A DNA stretch of 64,000 nt, from positions 1-64,000 of the forward strand of contig JASANC010001188.1 in the NCBI GenBank assembly GCA_030248135.1, read 5' to 3'. Of this stretch, positions 21,985-34,586 are shown piece by piece. The position numbers were made by a program, and so were the translations under genes. This DNA is from Theristus sp. LFF4_11. Its lineage: Eukaryota; Nematoda; Chromadorea; Monhysterida; Xyalidae. The notes below the pieces were generated by a model. The model saw only the letters and a list, made by a program, of their open reading frames with translations, was not told the origin of the DNA and made no database searches. Position 1 is the stretch's first letter. Each line of letters begins with the position of its first letter.

Positions 21985-22645
21985 GAAGTCGCCTACAATA
22001 CAATATTTTTTAATGTTTTTAAATAAATAAAAAATGCGAAGTTTATGATTTTGCTATTTTTACCCGTTTACCCTAACCGAAGGCAAGCCTTTTTGTAAGT
22101 GAAGTAAAATTGAATAAAAAATATAAAAACTAACGTTTTTTTCATTTACCCGTTTTAAAAAGCTAATGCTTTTTTTACCCGTTTAGCTAAGCCAAGCCTT
22201 TTTTGTAAAGTGAAAATGCGAAGTTTATGATTTTGCTATTTTTTCCCGTTCACCCTAACCTAAGTCAAGCCTTTTTGTATGTGAAGTAAGATTGAATAAA
22301 AACATAAAAATTAACGTTTTTTCAATTACCCGTTTTAAAAAGCTAATGCTTCTTTTACCCGTTTACCTAAGCCAAGCCTTTTTTGCAAAGTGAAAATGCG
22401 AAGTTTATGATTTTGCAATTTTTACCCGTTCACCCTAACCTAAGTCAAGCCTTTTTGTAAGTTAAGTAAGATTGAATAAAAAATATAAAAAATTAACGTT
22501 TTTTTATTAAAAATACCCGTTTTAAAAAGCTAATGCTTCTTTTACCCGATTACCCTAACATAAGCCAAGCCTTTTTTCTACAGTGAAAATGAATAGAAGA
22601 AACAAAAAAGTGACGTTTATAATTTTGTTTTGCAGTCATTGCTTC
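21985..22645. repeat. Satellite-like tandem repeat, period about 180 bp
   Basis: The marker AAAATGCGAAGTTTATGATT recurs at about 22,031, 22,213 and 22,393, giving a period of 180-182 bp and roughly 3.5 units. Each unit contains TTTACCCGTTTACC and GCCAAGCCTTTTT sub-blocks, themselves internally duplicated. It is specific to the copy B upstream region. Confidence 0.75.
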
Positions 22646-23789
22646 TTTTTACCCGTTTACCCCAACATGACCCTAACATTTTGCAAAGTGAAATGAATGG
22701 TAAATACAATTTCGACCCAATTAAAAAACTAACTTTTTTCAGAGACGGTTTTGTTACATCTTTCACAGTCGCTCGTCAAGTTTTGAGCAGCAACAATTGC
22801 CAGTTGCCCATCGTGCGTTACGTTGAAATTATGCGCATAAACCATGGAGTATAATTTGAAAATGAAAATGGAGTATCAATTTCATGAAATTCTTGTGAAT
22901 CCAAAGTGCAACTTGCAAGGCCGATGTCGATGTGCGTTTTGCAATCCGATTTTAAAAACAAAAAAGTTCAAACTTTTTTAAAAGACGGTTTTGTTACATC
23001 TTTCCCAGTCGATCATCAAGTTTTGATCAGCCACTTCAATTTAAAATTAAAAAACACGTCGCAAAAATCTGAAACCCTGTTACAAATGCAAATTGAGATC
23101 GCTGAGTCCGAATATAATGTTTTATTTTGTTATATCGATTACTCCGCACCCTAAAAACAACCCCTATTGAAACGGAAAGGGAGAAAATTGAAAAAAATCC
23201 GTAGCCGAAAATCTGAAAACTGTGCCATAAATACAAATCGAGGTATTGGTAAATAGAAATAGGACGAAAGTCCCACTCTCACCTGCGCTCATTTCAGAGC
23301 TACTTAAAGCCTGTGTGTTTCGGGTGTTTTTCCTTCATAAAAGGCTTGCGAAGCCTTAGGTAAGCTACAGAAGTCGGTTGCCAATACAAGTGAATTGTGC
23401 GATAACAAAACAACGTCGCACAACTGAGTAATGAAGATGTTCAGTGGGTGTCCTAAGTTTTCTGATATAAGTTTGCCTAACACTGACAGTGACTGCTCGT
23501 TACGATCAGTGAATCACTTGATTTGTTTGCTACATAACATGACAACATCTGACTACAAGTAAATCGAATGAAAACAAATACAAAACCGTTTATTTCAGTG
23601 TTCTTAATGCGGGTGTCAGAAATAGCAGAATTGCGTGAAAGCAAGAACACCCTGTAGTGGCAAAGTTGCGGCTGCATCTTATTACGTGCATTGTTTGTGG
23701 CAAAGTTGCATGCATGCAGGCACAATTACCAGCAGTTATACCAGTGGCAAAGATGCGGCCTTTTTTGGTGGCAAAGTTGACACACAATC

Positions 23790-23962
23790 ATATCTGTTTA
23801 CACCACAGCATCTTTTTTAAGAGACCGTCCGCAAACCGGTGGAACATTTTTGCCCCTAGCCGAAAATAGATTTCGTTCAAATTTGGTATGGAGGTACCCT
23901 TAAATCTAACTAAGAAAAAACCGGCCCGCTTTTGGAATGAGACCCTTGTGGTGTGGTGCTAC
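23790..23962. repeat. Inverted counterpart of 15,159-15,338
   Basis: Reverse complement of the block upstream of copy A, at the same position relative to flanking DNA that is not inverted. Confidence 0.75.
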
Positions 23963-24225
23963 AGGTATCCAAAGTCGGGTATGTCGTCAAAAAACGTCAT
24001 TTTTGGCGTTTTGACAAACGCCTTTTAACGCAACACAGAAGCGCTATCGAACATTGATGCTAATATGAAAAATGTAGTATTTTGCAAGGGGTTATATGTG
24101 CTGTATTTAGTTTTTCAAAAAAACCTTTTTTGGACTTCAACACAACCGTGGTTCCACGTTCAACAATCAAACCTAATGACAAAGCGGATCTTTTCCGTTC
24201 AAAGTCGACAAATTAGGTGTTATTG

Positions 24226-24333
24226 GTCACTTTAGTTTCTCCATATGTGTCTTGTCCACAGTGGCGTTCGAACTTTCCACCTACAGAACTGTAGACAGAA
24301 GTCCTACATTTGCGCTACACAGACCCGACAAGA
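24226..24333 (-). mobile_element. Degraded tRNA-derived SINE head (paralogue of 15,605)
   Basis: Same degraded B-box-like GTTCGAAC and A-box-like segment as 15,605-15,712. Confidence 0.45.
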
Positions 24334-24570
24334 TTTGATTTAATTAATCAGCCGTGAATTCGTACCACTATCACTTTACTTTTTTTAATTTTCTCACGCA
24401 AACATTGCAACAAAACGTGACTGTGTGAAACTGTGAAAACTAATCGCGATGTGGCACTTGGAATTCCTGTATGAGACAAATACTGCAGACGAGAAAAAAT
24501 TTAAAAAAACACTAAAGTCGATAAAAACAAATATCACAGTAAGAAACAGTAACTCTGTTGCATTGTGGAT

Positions 24571-24784
24571 TTATTTAAACGTGTCCGTACTAAAATGACG
24601 TCATTTGCTTTAAAAACGCCCGTTTGTCAAAGTACAGGCACTAAAATGTCAGTTTGGTGTGACTGATTCGACATTCACCATTTGTTTTCCGGGAAGAAAT
24701 CGGCTAAACGAAAAGTCTGGTTTGCCGTGAACGGCAAGCGCATGTTTGGCGGCACATGACGTCCATTTCAGTGGGACACGTTTA
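24571..24784. mobile_element. CRE-type MITE downstream of kelch copy C
   Basis: Intact ends with TGACGTCA; provides AATAAA on the minus strand at 24,575-24,570 for copy C. Confidence 0.75.
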
Positions 24785-24794
24785 GAAAAATAGG

Positions 24795-27700
24795 TCATAT
24801 CTCAATGGCGACGGCGTAACGACTACACCCAAATGGATTCCACTCGCACGCTGGCAGGCTCACGTTCAGCAGCGTCCAGGTGCCCCCGCTGTACTTGGCG
24901 ACGGAATCCGCCGTGCCATTGCGCGTGTTATCGTAGTCTCGGTCCCCACCAACTGCCAGCAATTGCCCTGGACCGATCGCCACGAGTGACGGCTGGAAAC
25001 AAGCAGCATCATCATTTACGGGTTTTGTGTTTACTTTTTTCAGTTGCATGGCTTATAGTGTTGTCCTGGGTGATCATGTCCATTCGCGAACGAAGCGGAC
25101 AGCGAGTCAGGCATAATATGGCCCATTGGTCGTTCGCGGCTAAAATTCCAAACTTACTGTTGTTCCTCGCATTGTGAGCATAAAAAGAGATGAGAACACA
25201 TGTACAGGGTGGGCCAAAAAAGGTTCCATTTTCAAACTGCTGTCACTGGCTGGTGTTTTAATATTATGAGCTGAAATTTTCAGCACTGATAAAACATGTG
25301 CCATTTTACTGACAAATTTTTTTCCGATATATAGTTCCTAGCGCTCACTGTGGCAGATTTTTTAAAAAGCTCGAAAAATCAACAAATTGACTGAAATGAG
25401 TGTAAGAAAAAATTTGTATCAAGATGCGTGATTCAATTTTGAAACTGTTGCGAAGGTGACAAATGGGTCTTTTTGGATACCCGGGATATTGATAGTTCAA
25501 ATCATGCTCTCAGAATGGAAAGGTCTCACGTGAATTGCATTTGAGCAGCTCGAGCGAAATTCTGATGTTTCACAACGGACTCGAGTCAGCAGCCATGCGA
25601 CTGCGACAGAAAGAAATGTTCAGTTGACTTTTTGTTTTCTTTGTTGCTTTGTTTGTTTGTAATTTGTTTCTTTTGAAAAGTTTTTCTGCGGTTTGAATAA
25701 ATACAGTGTTTCAGTTTTAGTTTTTGCAGTTTCGTCATGGTTAAGTGGACAGCAGAACAACTGGTGTGCTATCTGGTGGGAGCAATCTGAAAGTTTTTCT
25801 ACAGTGACTCGCCAGTTGACTAACCCGCCGACATTGCGAACTGAAGACGAACATTTGGCTTGCAGTGCGCAAGATCAATGGAGATGTTGGACTGCGCCAG
25901 AAAGTGTTGCTCAGTTTTCGTCACCGAATTGGACTGCGCCAGAAAGTGTTGCTCAGTTTTCGTCACCGAATGGACGCGATCATCGAAAACAATGGTGCAC
26001 ACATTGAGCAGTTGACCCGACGACTTTTGGCCGAAGACGACAAGGAAGAAGAAGCTAATGAAGAAATCCAGCGCTGCCGGACGAGAACCTTGATGATGAT
26101 TTGGATGTGTATGAGCAATGATTCGTTTTGAAATTCTTGGTTAAAAATCCGTTTTTTTGAAAAATTGGGAATTTTTAAACATTGTGCTGTAAAACTGAAT
26201 CTACTTGACCAAACTGAATAAAAATTTTGTCAGAAAAATGGCATCACTTTTTTTACCAATGCTGAAAATTTCAGCTCATAATATTGAAACACCAGCCACT
26301 GACAGCAGTTTGAAAATGGAACCTTTTTTTGGCCCACCCTGTAGATGATCCATACATAGGTATGCTGTGTGCACGAGAAACAAAACAAAGTTTTTTTGCC
26401 ATGAAAACTGCTGCTTTTGATCTGTCTTCAATTCAAAATTCGAAAACAAGATTTTTGCAAACGTGATCTACAATTGCGTGTGCAAAATTTACGTTACCAA
26501 TGCTAGCAAAAACGTTTTTGTTGGCCTGCGTGTAGTCACATTGCCGCGGTAACCGAAAATTACGGTTATCGAGCCGTACCGTTAAAACTTTGACTGAACC
26601 ATAGCGAATTTTTTAGCCTTTTTTACCGAGACCGCCCGCCGCGACGCAGAAAAGTGTGAACCGCAGCAACACTACATATTGTGGATTTATTCAAGCGTGT
26701 CCCAACTAAAATGACGTCATTTGCTTTAAAAACGCTCGTTTGTCAAAGTACAGGCACTAAAATGTCAGTTTTATGTGACTGATTCGACATTCACCATTTT
26801 GTTTGCGGGAAGAAACCGGTTGAACGGAAAGTCTGGTTTGCAGTGAACGGCAAGCGCATGTTTGGCGGCACATGACGTCATTTCAGTGGGACAGGTTCAA
26901 AAAAATAAGTCATACATACATGTTGAAATCGAGTAAAGCCTGAACACCGTGCCAACCACAACTTACACTCATGCGACCACTTTGACCGGGCATGTCATCG
27001 ATGAGTGTCCAGCCGCCACTGGAGACCAAGTATCGTTCGCAGCTGCTCGTCGGTCGGTCGAATGACTGCCAGCCGCCACAAGCAAAGCTGCGCAGAGAAA
27101 ATGGAGAGCAGATTCAGGCAAAGTCAGCGCTAACTTTTTATGAGACACGCTGATTGGTAGATTGGCCAAAATTAATAGCCCATCGGCTAATAACTAGCAT
27201 AGTAAGTAAAAAATCAGTCTGTTTTCTTGGTACGCTACAAATCGCAAAATGCTAAAATAGTTGTTTGTGAGACAAAGTAACCTCATACTTAGCGCATATC
27301 ATAATAACCTCATACCCCCTCCCAAAATGTTCCAAAAATCACAAATCTTTGTTCAAAAACCATTTTTTTCTTCAAAAATTTCATTGGTTCTCAAATTTAT
27401 AGCGTTTTTCATTAAAAAATTTGCAATAAAAATGCGGGTGGGGTGTGGGGGACCCCCATAAACCGATTAGCATTCGGTGTACCCCCTGGCGCGACCGGGG
27501 TTCCACTTACCCCCTACCCTCCTTAAAATTTGGCACCCTCCCCCACAGGTAGGTACGCCCTACCAAAAAATGTCTGTCATCTTAGGTGGTGGGTGGGTGT
27601 CACGAAACCAATTCTCCCGCCACCCCCCACCCTTTTATGATGTCCATTCGCGAGCGAAGCGGAGCGGAGCGGACAGCGGATGCGACATAATATGGCCCGT

Positions 27701-30700
27701 CAGTCGCTCGCGCTAAAATTCCAAACTTGCTGTGCCTCGCATTGTGAGCATAAAAGGAGTTGAGAATTTTTTCTGCGGCACACAGGTAGACAATCCACAG
27801 ATTCACTGTGTGCACGAGAAGTTTTTTCGTGGTGATCTTCTACACACGCTGTGTGTGCGTATTTTACCAATTCTGAAAGTGAAAAAAATTATTCTTGTTT
27901 ACCCCTTGTTTTTCGGCTATGTCATCAAATGTGTTCGCAGTAGTTTCAGTGATATAACGAAAATTCTGACTGTTATGAGAAAAACATTTTCTAGGGTAAA
28001 AATTTTCGGGATTTTCAAATTTCGCATTCATTTTTTTCTCCGATGCTTCCCAAGGCTTAAAATTTAGCCTGTTTGTCAAAATTACGAAAAAGGCTCATTT
28101 TGTATTGCATTTGCGATTTCTGCGCGTGAAACAAACCGTTATTTGACAAATAAAAAAATTTTCAGGGGTAACCAACAACGGAGAGTTTGAATTTGACCTT
28201 TATTTTCTGAAAAAATTAAAAGAATAGCAGTTAAATAACTAAAGTCGTGACGATTTCGGGCGAATCGGCCGTGGAAATGGCGAAATCGATCCAAAAACAA
28301 AAAATGAGAAAGTGGTGTAGTCCGGGGTAATTCAATGCGCTGATCACGGATTTTGGGTTAGTTTTCTCGTGTGAGCAACTCTAGATACTGAATCGTGACG
28401 ATTTCGGGCGAATCGGCCGTGGAAATTGGCGAAATCGGTTCAAAACCAAAAAATGAGAAAGTGATGCAGTCCGGGGTAGTTCAATGCGCTGATCACAGAT
28501 TTTGGGTTAGTTTTCTTATGTGAGCAACTCTAGATACTGAATCGTGACGATTTCGGGCGAATCCTATTCCGATTTTTTCCGATATATAATTCCTAGCACT
28601 CACTGTGGCAGATTTTCTAAAAAGCTCAAAAAATCAACAAATTGACTGAAATGAGTGCAAGAAAAAATTAGTATCAAGATGCGTGATTCAATTTTGAAAC
28701 TGTTGCGAAGGTGACAAATTGGTATTTTTGGATACCCGTGATAGTTCAAATCATGCGCTCAGAGTGGAAAGGTCTCACACTTGAATTGCATTTGAGCACC
28801 TCGAGCGAAATTCTGATGTTTCACAACGGACTCGAGTCAACAGCCATGCGACTGCGACAGAAAGATTTGTTCAGTTGATTTTTTGTTTTCTGTGTTGCTC
28901 TGTCTGTTAATTTGTTTCTTTTGAAAAGTTTTTCTGCGGTTTGAATAAAAACAGTGTTTCAGTTTCAGTTTTCTGCAGTTTCGTCATGGTTAAGTGGACA
29001 GCAGAACAACGGGTCTGGTGTGCTATCTGGTAGGAGCAATCTGAAAGTTTTTCTGCAGTGACTCGCCAGTTTCGCGTAAAATTCCATCCAGCCGCTGCCG
29101 GACGACAAACCTTGATGATGATTTGGATGTCTATGAGCAATGATTCGTTGTTAAATTCTTGGTTAAAAATCCGTTTTTTTGAAAATTTGGGAATTTTTAA
29201 ACATTGTGCTGTAAAACTGAATCTACTTGACCAAACTGGATAAAAATTTTGTCAGAAAAATGGCATCACATGTTTTATCAATGCTGAAAATTTCAGCTCA
29301 TAATATTGAAATACCAGCCAGTGACAGCAGTTTGAAAATGGAACCTTTTTTTGGCCAACCCTGTACATAAGAGCCATATTTTTGCGCCGTCTATTCATTA
29401 TTTCGGTTGCACATGGCAACCCTCGTACTCGTACATTCTAGACAAATGAAACTTTCACATTTGCGGTATTTCGGGCATTTGGCGAGCGACCACTAAAGCT
29501 AAAACAACTGTAATAACAATCAGACTTTAGATCGCTGACACTTGTTTGCACAGGACAAAGTGTATCGCAGAGGCATTGGTTTACTCAATGTCCCCTTCTG
29601 TGGCAATGGCTCACAGGACGGATGGTTTAGCCTACATTCATACTCTCACGCAAATCAACAAGAGTTTAGTAAAAAATGGTGAAAATTAACGAAAGACAAT
29701 ACCTTTTTGTCACTGGTGCTGGTGTGTACACAGAGGTGCGTATACTACGTTAGCAACGATAATGCTACATGCGGCAATGTTTTGCATAATCGCAGTCTCT
29801 GATTGTTTTGTTTTTGCACAGAGTTTACAGAATTTCGCTGTGACTTCAGACTAAACTGGAGAGGACAATTATAAAATAATTTTAAAGCTTTTTTCGCTTT
29901 TCAGCAAAACAAACGCGGCGCAAAAATATTACTCTTATGTACTTGTATCCGTGGGTACTACATCAGAGACTTGAAAAGAGTTGTCGAGCCAAGTTTCTCA
30001 CTGCTTACACCTATTAGCCCATATTCCACCTTTTTTATGCGTCTCCCGCATTTTTAAATAATCAAATTCAAACTTAAACCGGGTAGTAATCTCTTTATTA
30101 TTTGTAAACACAGCGCTCAACACCCTGCTTGGATCTTACATGTTCGTGCCATCGGAGGCCATGCCGTGGTAGCATCGTGCTTCCTGCATGTCTGCCAAAC
30201 GGTGCCACTTCCACTGGGAACCGTAACCGTTGTACGACAGACGATGCGCAACTCGCAAGGGAGTCAAAATGCCCCTGCCACCGGTGACGAAAACCTTATC
30301 CTGCGTCCAAAGAGTTGTTGGTGATGTTTTGCGCATTTACAAAAAACTGAACAAGCAGAATCAACCGAAACTGTAGCCACTTTAGTATTTTAGAGAGCTA
30401 CATTAGTGAATGAGTTTTGCACAACAGATCGTAGTTTTCAAGTACGTAAATGCCAAATACAAAAATTTTTCAGTTTTTGCATTGTGCACGCTGCTCATGC
30501 GGACAATTGTTGTAAACGTTATAAGTTACAGGCTACCACACTGCGTAGAGCAAACCGAATGGTTCGAGTGTTGCCTTGACTGCCCTGAATAATGTCAGAT
30601 ACCATACTTATTTTGCTGACAAACTTGAGTTAATTAAACACAAAAAGGAACAGCGACTTTTTCAGTTTCTATGGCAGCTTCTTTTGGATGGTAAATGGAC

Positions 30701-33700
30701 CTCTAAGTGGTCTGAAAAGTGCAGAAGCAATAAAATAGATTAGCATATTCACGAATTCTTTTAATTTTGTAAGTTTTTGCTTGTTGAACAACTTTAACCT
30801 GCTTAAATTAAAATCTATTTTAATCAAGCCCTCACAAAAGAAGTTCTATGTTGAACACGGTGAACGTACGGAATGGCCGAGTAAACATGGCAGCTTTTTT
30901 CAGGGTGCAAGTAGAGTGCGAAATTTGAGTGGAAGAAAAGAACCGTTCAGAAACTTATTTGTGTGTCAAATATGACGGTGTTTGTTTTATTTAACTAATG
31001 GATTCTTCGTGCTATTCGGTTCGTTCCATTCTCCCTTGCACACATTATTACGGATTATGTTGGCATTTTTGAAAACGACAACTCCTATAGTCTGCGACAC
31101 TTCGCGCCTTGATGGGCTGCCTAATACCTGATGTACGGCACCGCCGTGTTCTAACAGACTGAGCTCGGGCGCCTCGGTTCGATTGACGTGAACGAGCGTC
31201 CAGGGCGCCGTGTGGTTGTCAGCCGGTCGCTGCTCGCACGTCTGCTCGCACCCATCGCAGCAGGCCAAACAGCCGCACACGATGAACACGTTCCACCGTG
31301 CCAGATAGTGTGCTGTTGGTCTCAATCGGCTGCGTTGCAACGGCGGCACGTCATGCGGCAGCCACGCCCGCGTGCGCACGTTGAACACGTGACTGAGACC
31401 GTGCGATGTGTGGTGACCTGTGCGGAATGGAGCGCAGATCATAATACGGGACGCAGTCACCACACAGCGTGTCCGCACCCGCGACCGAGCCCGCTAGATC
31501 GGTCAAATTGCGTCACTGTGTACCTTTCCACCTATGGGTGATGAACAACAACACAAGACTCGAATGTGAAAGGCACAGGGCACATGCTGATACTCACGAA
31601 TTGAAGTAAAAGCTGCTCTCCCTTGCTACTGACTCAAGTAAAAAGTCAATCAAGATAGATTTGTTAGCATTTTCCTCCAATGAAAAATTAGAAAACGCTT
31701 AAAAGCCTTAACGGCCATGAAATGAACTCCATTTCGTTAAATTTGGCGACACCGCGTAAAAAATGCTTGTATGTCACACTTACAATCAATCAGCATCATT
31801 TCGTTGTTGCCGTTCACCACCACACCAGCCAGTTGGTGCTGGACAACAATATGATGGGCAATCACCTCCATAGTCACTGCTTCCCCGTTGATCTGCAGCA
31901 ACCGTATGGGCTGTGGTACGGTAAACTCTCCTTCAACAATCAGCACGCACAACGCTGAAAATGGTTGAAACGGCAGTTGGTTAAAAGAAATTTTAAGCCC
32001 AGAGTTTACGCAAAAACAAAAAATAATCAAAACTGTGCGTTCGAGCACAGCGTTATTTGTATTTTGACGAAACTTTTTAATTCGACGAAAATAAGTCTTG
32101 CTTCTTAAAAACAAAAAGTTTTAATACTTGAAAAATCATTTCACTGTAACACAGTGGCTACAGAAGTTTTCATCATAATTAAATCAAATGGAAGATTCCA
32201 ACTACAATGATGATTTCAAATCACATTCAAATTCAAAAACTCTGAACACACATTTAACTGTTGAAAACAGCGCATCAGATGCAGTTTTCAGCGTTTCAGA
32301 GAATGAAATGTAAACAAGAAAAAAAACAGTTTTTGCCTTTTTTGACTTAGCAGCCCTTGCTTGTTGCAGTGCTGTTTTTGGTTCCGATTTAGTTGAAGCC
32401 GTGAACTTTTTTTAGACGCGACATCATTTTGAACCTTGTTTCAATGCTTTCACTGCACAAATGTATTGTGGGTTTATTCAAACGTGTCTGGACAAAATAA
32501 AATGCGTCATTTGTTTTTAAAAAATGCCGGTTGTCAAAGTACGGTTTGGTTTGGTCAAAATTCCAGTGTGACTGATTCGACATTCACCGTTTATTTACGA
32601 AAAGAAATCGGCTAAACAAAAAGTCTGGTTTGCTGTGAACGACAAGCGCATGTTTTTCAGCACATGACGTCATTTCATTGGGACACGTTTAAAAAATAGA
32701 TCATACCAAGACTGGTAGTGATGGTGGTGCTCTTTGAAGTCGTGGTTGTGGTAGTGGTTTTGGTTGTCGTTGTCTTTCTCGTCGTTGTCGTTCTCGTCGT
32801 TGTCGTTCTGGTCGTTGTCGTGGTCGTGCTTGTGGTCGTTAAGCTTGTGTTGTCTGCGCAGTTGTTGAGCCCGTTAGACCGAGGACGCAACGGCACACAT
32901 GTTGAGATAGATGTTACACTTGAATTAGCAATCTTGGCAGACTGCCAAAAAAACTATATGACGTTCCTCGGATTGCGATCACGCAACGTGTTCAGTCTCA
33001 TTTACTTGACGTAGCGTGATTTGAACGTTGTGCTTTAGCGTTCTTATAATCTATGCAGCACATCTTCACATATTGCAGGCTTCCAATTCAGCGCAGTTTC
33101 AAAATGAGTTAATCATATGAGGAACCCGTTTCACTGTTTACTTCACAAGCGATTGCACCGATCAATCAAGCGGGGTTGAATTGAACTTGAAAATCAGACA
33201 TGCAAACTGTGTTCATAAAATGATTCAACTTTCGGAGCCGCACTTTTATCACTCAGTGATTTGTTTTTGTGCACTGCGGACTGCCACCGACACCGAAAGT
33301 TTGCTGACCGACTGTTTCTGCGGTTTTGTCATGTCAGCGGGCTTTTGGCAAGTCGCTTTATGCACAGTCTAAAGAATCTGCGTCTAAGGGAGGGGGGTGG
33401 TCATCGTGGCGTGACAGCACGAAAGCAAGATCATTTGTTACCGTTTTCAGTGGTTGTCAGTTCGGTCGGCTCGTTCGTGATGGATGGATATAGGGTGGTA
33501 CGCGAGATGCTGGTGGTGGGAATGATAGCGCTGAAATATTTTTTAAAGATGTTACATACAGGGTGTTGCGAAAAACTAGATTAAACAAAACGACTCGTTT
33601 ACCAGTCTCCAGTCTCCAGTAAAAATTGAAACAGTGCTTGAGGAACGTGTTAAAAAAATTCTGAAAACATGAAGTACACTGACGTTTGAACTTCATGGTT

Positions 33701-34586
33701 CAAAGTACTTGCATGCATCCGTTGACATTTATTATAGATTTAGAGTTGTTAGTCAGTTTTGTTTGCGTTTTTTTGTATTTGATAAAAAACGTCAGCTTCA
33801 GCTTAGTAAACTTCTTGAAAAAACGTTACCAATTGGGACAGCAAAATTGAAACTCACACGAGCAAAACTGAGGTTTGTTTGTATATATTTTGCATAGCTT
33901 TTTTGTCAATTGGAACAATTCTAGCTGTTGACAGCAGACTCCAAAACTAGTTAAAACCACTGAGAACAACGGAAGAATGCCGTTAGCTAAAGAAGGCAAC
34001 ACGTTTATGCATCGGCAAGACCTCTGGTTGACTTTATACCGAGTAACAAGCGTGATTTTGCACATGTTTCCCTTTGAATTAAATATGTTGCTGTCTACCC
34101 AAATTTTGCAGTTTTCAAACAAAATTTCACTATCCAAAACTCTGTGACAGACTAGAACAATGCCGTTTTTTGCCCATTGTGTTTTTTTGCGACATCCTGT
34201 AGATTTACATAGTTTGAGAAAAATGACGGGTTTGATTTAAAAAAAAACGGTAATTCCCCTAAACAATGCCGTTCGCTGGCGGTAAACAAATGTGAATTTT
34301 TGGAAAATATTGTTTTTTTTTCGTTGAACAATGCAACAGTTAAGCAAGTAGCATTAGTGGTTCTCAAACCTAAAAATTTTTGGTTTAAAAAGCAAACAAA
34401 ACACGATAACTTAAAAAACGGTCTTCCTCACGGCATCGTGTGAAAAATGACGGTGGTCTCCTCCGATTTAATGTACATCACCACCACGACGACCATGGCA
34501 ACCAACGCCAGCACAATCAGCGTGACAGCCGACGTGGTGATTGCACAAGGTTTCAACCATCGACGTTTCCGTCTTGATGAGCTCAT
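24795..34586 (-). CDS. Type II membrane protein with Thr-rich stalk and kelch ectodomain, copy C
   Basis: Eight exons: 34,586-34,432; 33,530-33,442; 32,853-32,707; 31,954-31,784; 31,417-31,128; 30,300-30,140; 27,087-26,967; 24,992-24,795. All junction phases match and the sum is 1,332 nt, 443 residues. The anchor is at residues 18-39, the stalk at 82-130 (49 residues, shorter than copy A), and the kelch region at 131-443 ending in RYAVAIEI like copies A and B. Exons 5 and 6 differ from copy A by small in-frame indels (290 against 296 nt, 161 against 173 nt), as expected under coding constraint. Introns 6 and 7 are swollen by a satellite, two mariner copies and a MITE. Function unknown; the topology suggests a cell-surface adhesion or recognition role. 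Confidence 0.8.
25205..26341 (+). mobile_element. Mariner-like element with transposase remnants
   Basis: The ends CAGGGTGGGCCAAAAAAGGT and its complement are flanked by TA (25,203-25,204 and 26,342-26,343). Copy A at about 7,728 has the uninterrupted site CACATGTAGATGATCC, proving insertion into intron 7 of copy C after duplication. On the plus strand near 25,738 a short helix-turn-helix-like reading starts VKWTAEQ; near 25,990-26,030 the frame gives NNGAHIEQL, a motif I associate with the C-terminus of this transposase group. Frames are broken, and a 42-bp block is duplicated in tandem at about 25,890-25,975. Non-autonomous. Confidence 0.85.
26691..26899. mobile_element. CRE-type MITE in intron 7 of copy C
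   Basis: Paralogous to 8,091-8,290; both TGACGTCA ends are present. Confidence 0.7.
27420..27633. repeat. G/C-tract repeat block (paralogue of 8,645-8,885)
   Basis: Shares GGGTGGGGTGTGGGGGACCC, ACCGATTAGCATYCGGTGTA and the AGGTAGGTACGCCCTACC palindrome with copy A. It is followed at 27,638 by a second copy of the TCCATTCGCGAGCGAAGCGG intron block also found at 25,078. Confidence 0.6.
27640..28244. other. Non-coding intron 6 DNA of copy C
   Basis: After the duplicated block ending near 27,800 the sequence is AT-rich with no conserved product. No repeat or gene is recognised between about 27,850 and 28,244. Confidence 0.5.
28245..28563. repeat. Tandem repeat, period 148-149 bp
   Basis: TCGTGACGATTTCGGGCGAA starts at 28,245, 28,393 and 28,542, giving two full units and a partial third with about 95 percent similarity by eye. 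The third unit is cut by the second mariner copy. Confidence 0.85.
28572..29363 (+). mobile_element. 5-prime-truncated mariner-like element, second copy
   Basis: Collinear with 25,318-26,341 but lacking the left end; the right end reads GGCCAACCCTG followed by TA. It preserves more of the helix-turn-helix region (VKWTAEQRVWCAIW, then a stop) and lacks most of the catalytic part. Confidence 0.8.
29366..29939. mobile_element. MITE with CATAAGAG ends
   Basis: The termini CATAAGAGCCATATTTTTGC and, inverted, CATAAGAGTAATATTTTTGC are flanked by TA on both sides. The left TA is the one that ends the second mariner copy, so one insertion abuts the other exactly. The 574-bp interior has no ORF. The TA target suggests Tc1/mariner-type mobilisation. 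Confidence 0.75.
32471..32692. mobile_element. CRE-type MITE in intron 3 of copy C
   Basis: Counterpart of 11,781-11,990 with an intact right-hand TGACGTCA. It abuts the donor of the threonine-stalk exon. Confidence 0.7.

Larger units (their letters stand above)
21329..24570. other. Intergenic DNA between kelch copies B and C
   Basis: No gene is seen. The stretch holds the duplicated upstream block in two pieces (21,330-21,850 and 23,040-23,470) separated by about 1.2 kb of AT-rich repeats. It also carries the four GTGGCAAAG repeats (23,657 onward), the inverted segment at 23,790 and the SINE remnant at 24,226. The block 22,735-22,800 is repeated at 22,975-23,035 (shared GACGGTTTTGTTACATCTTT). 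Confidence 0.6.
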
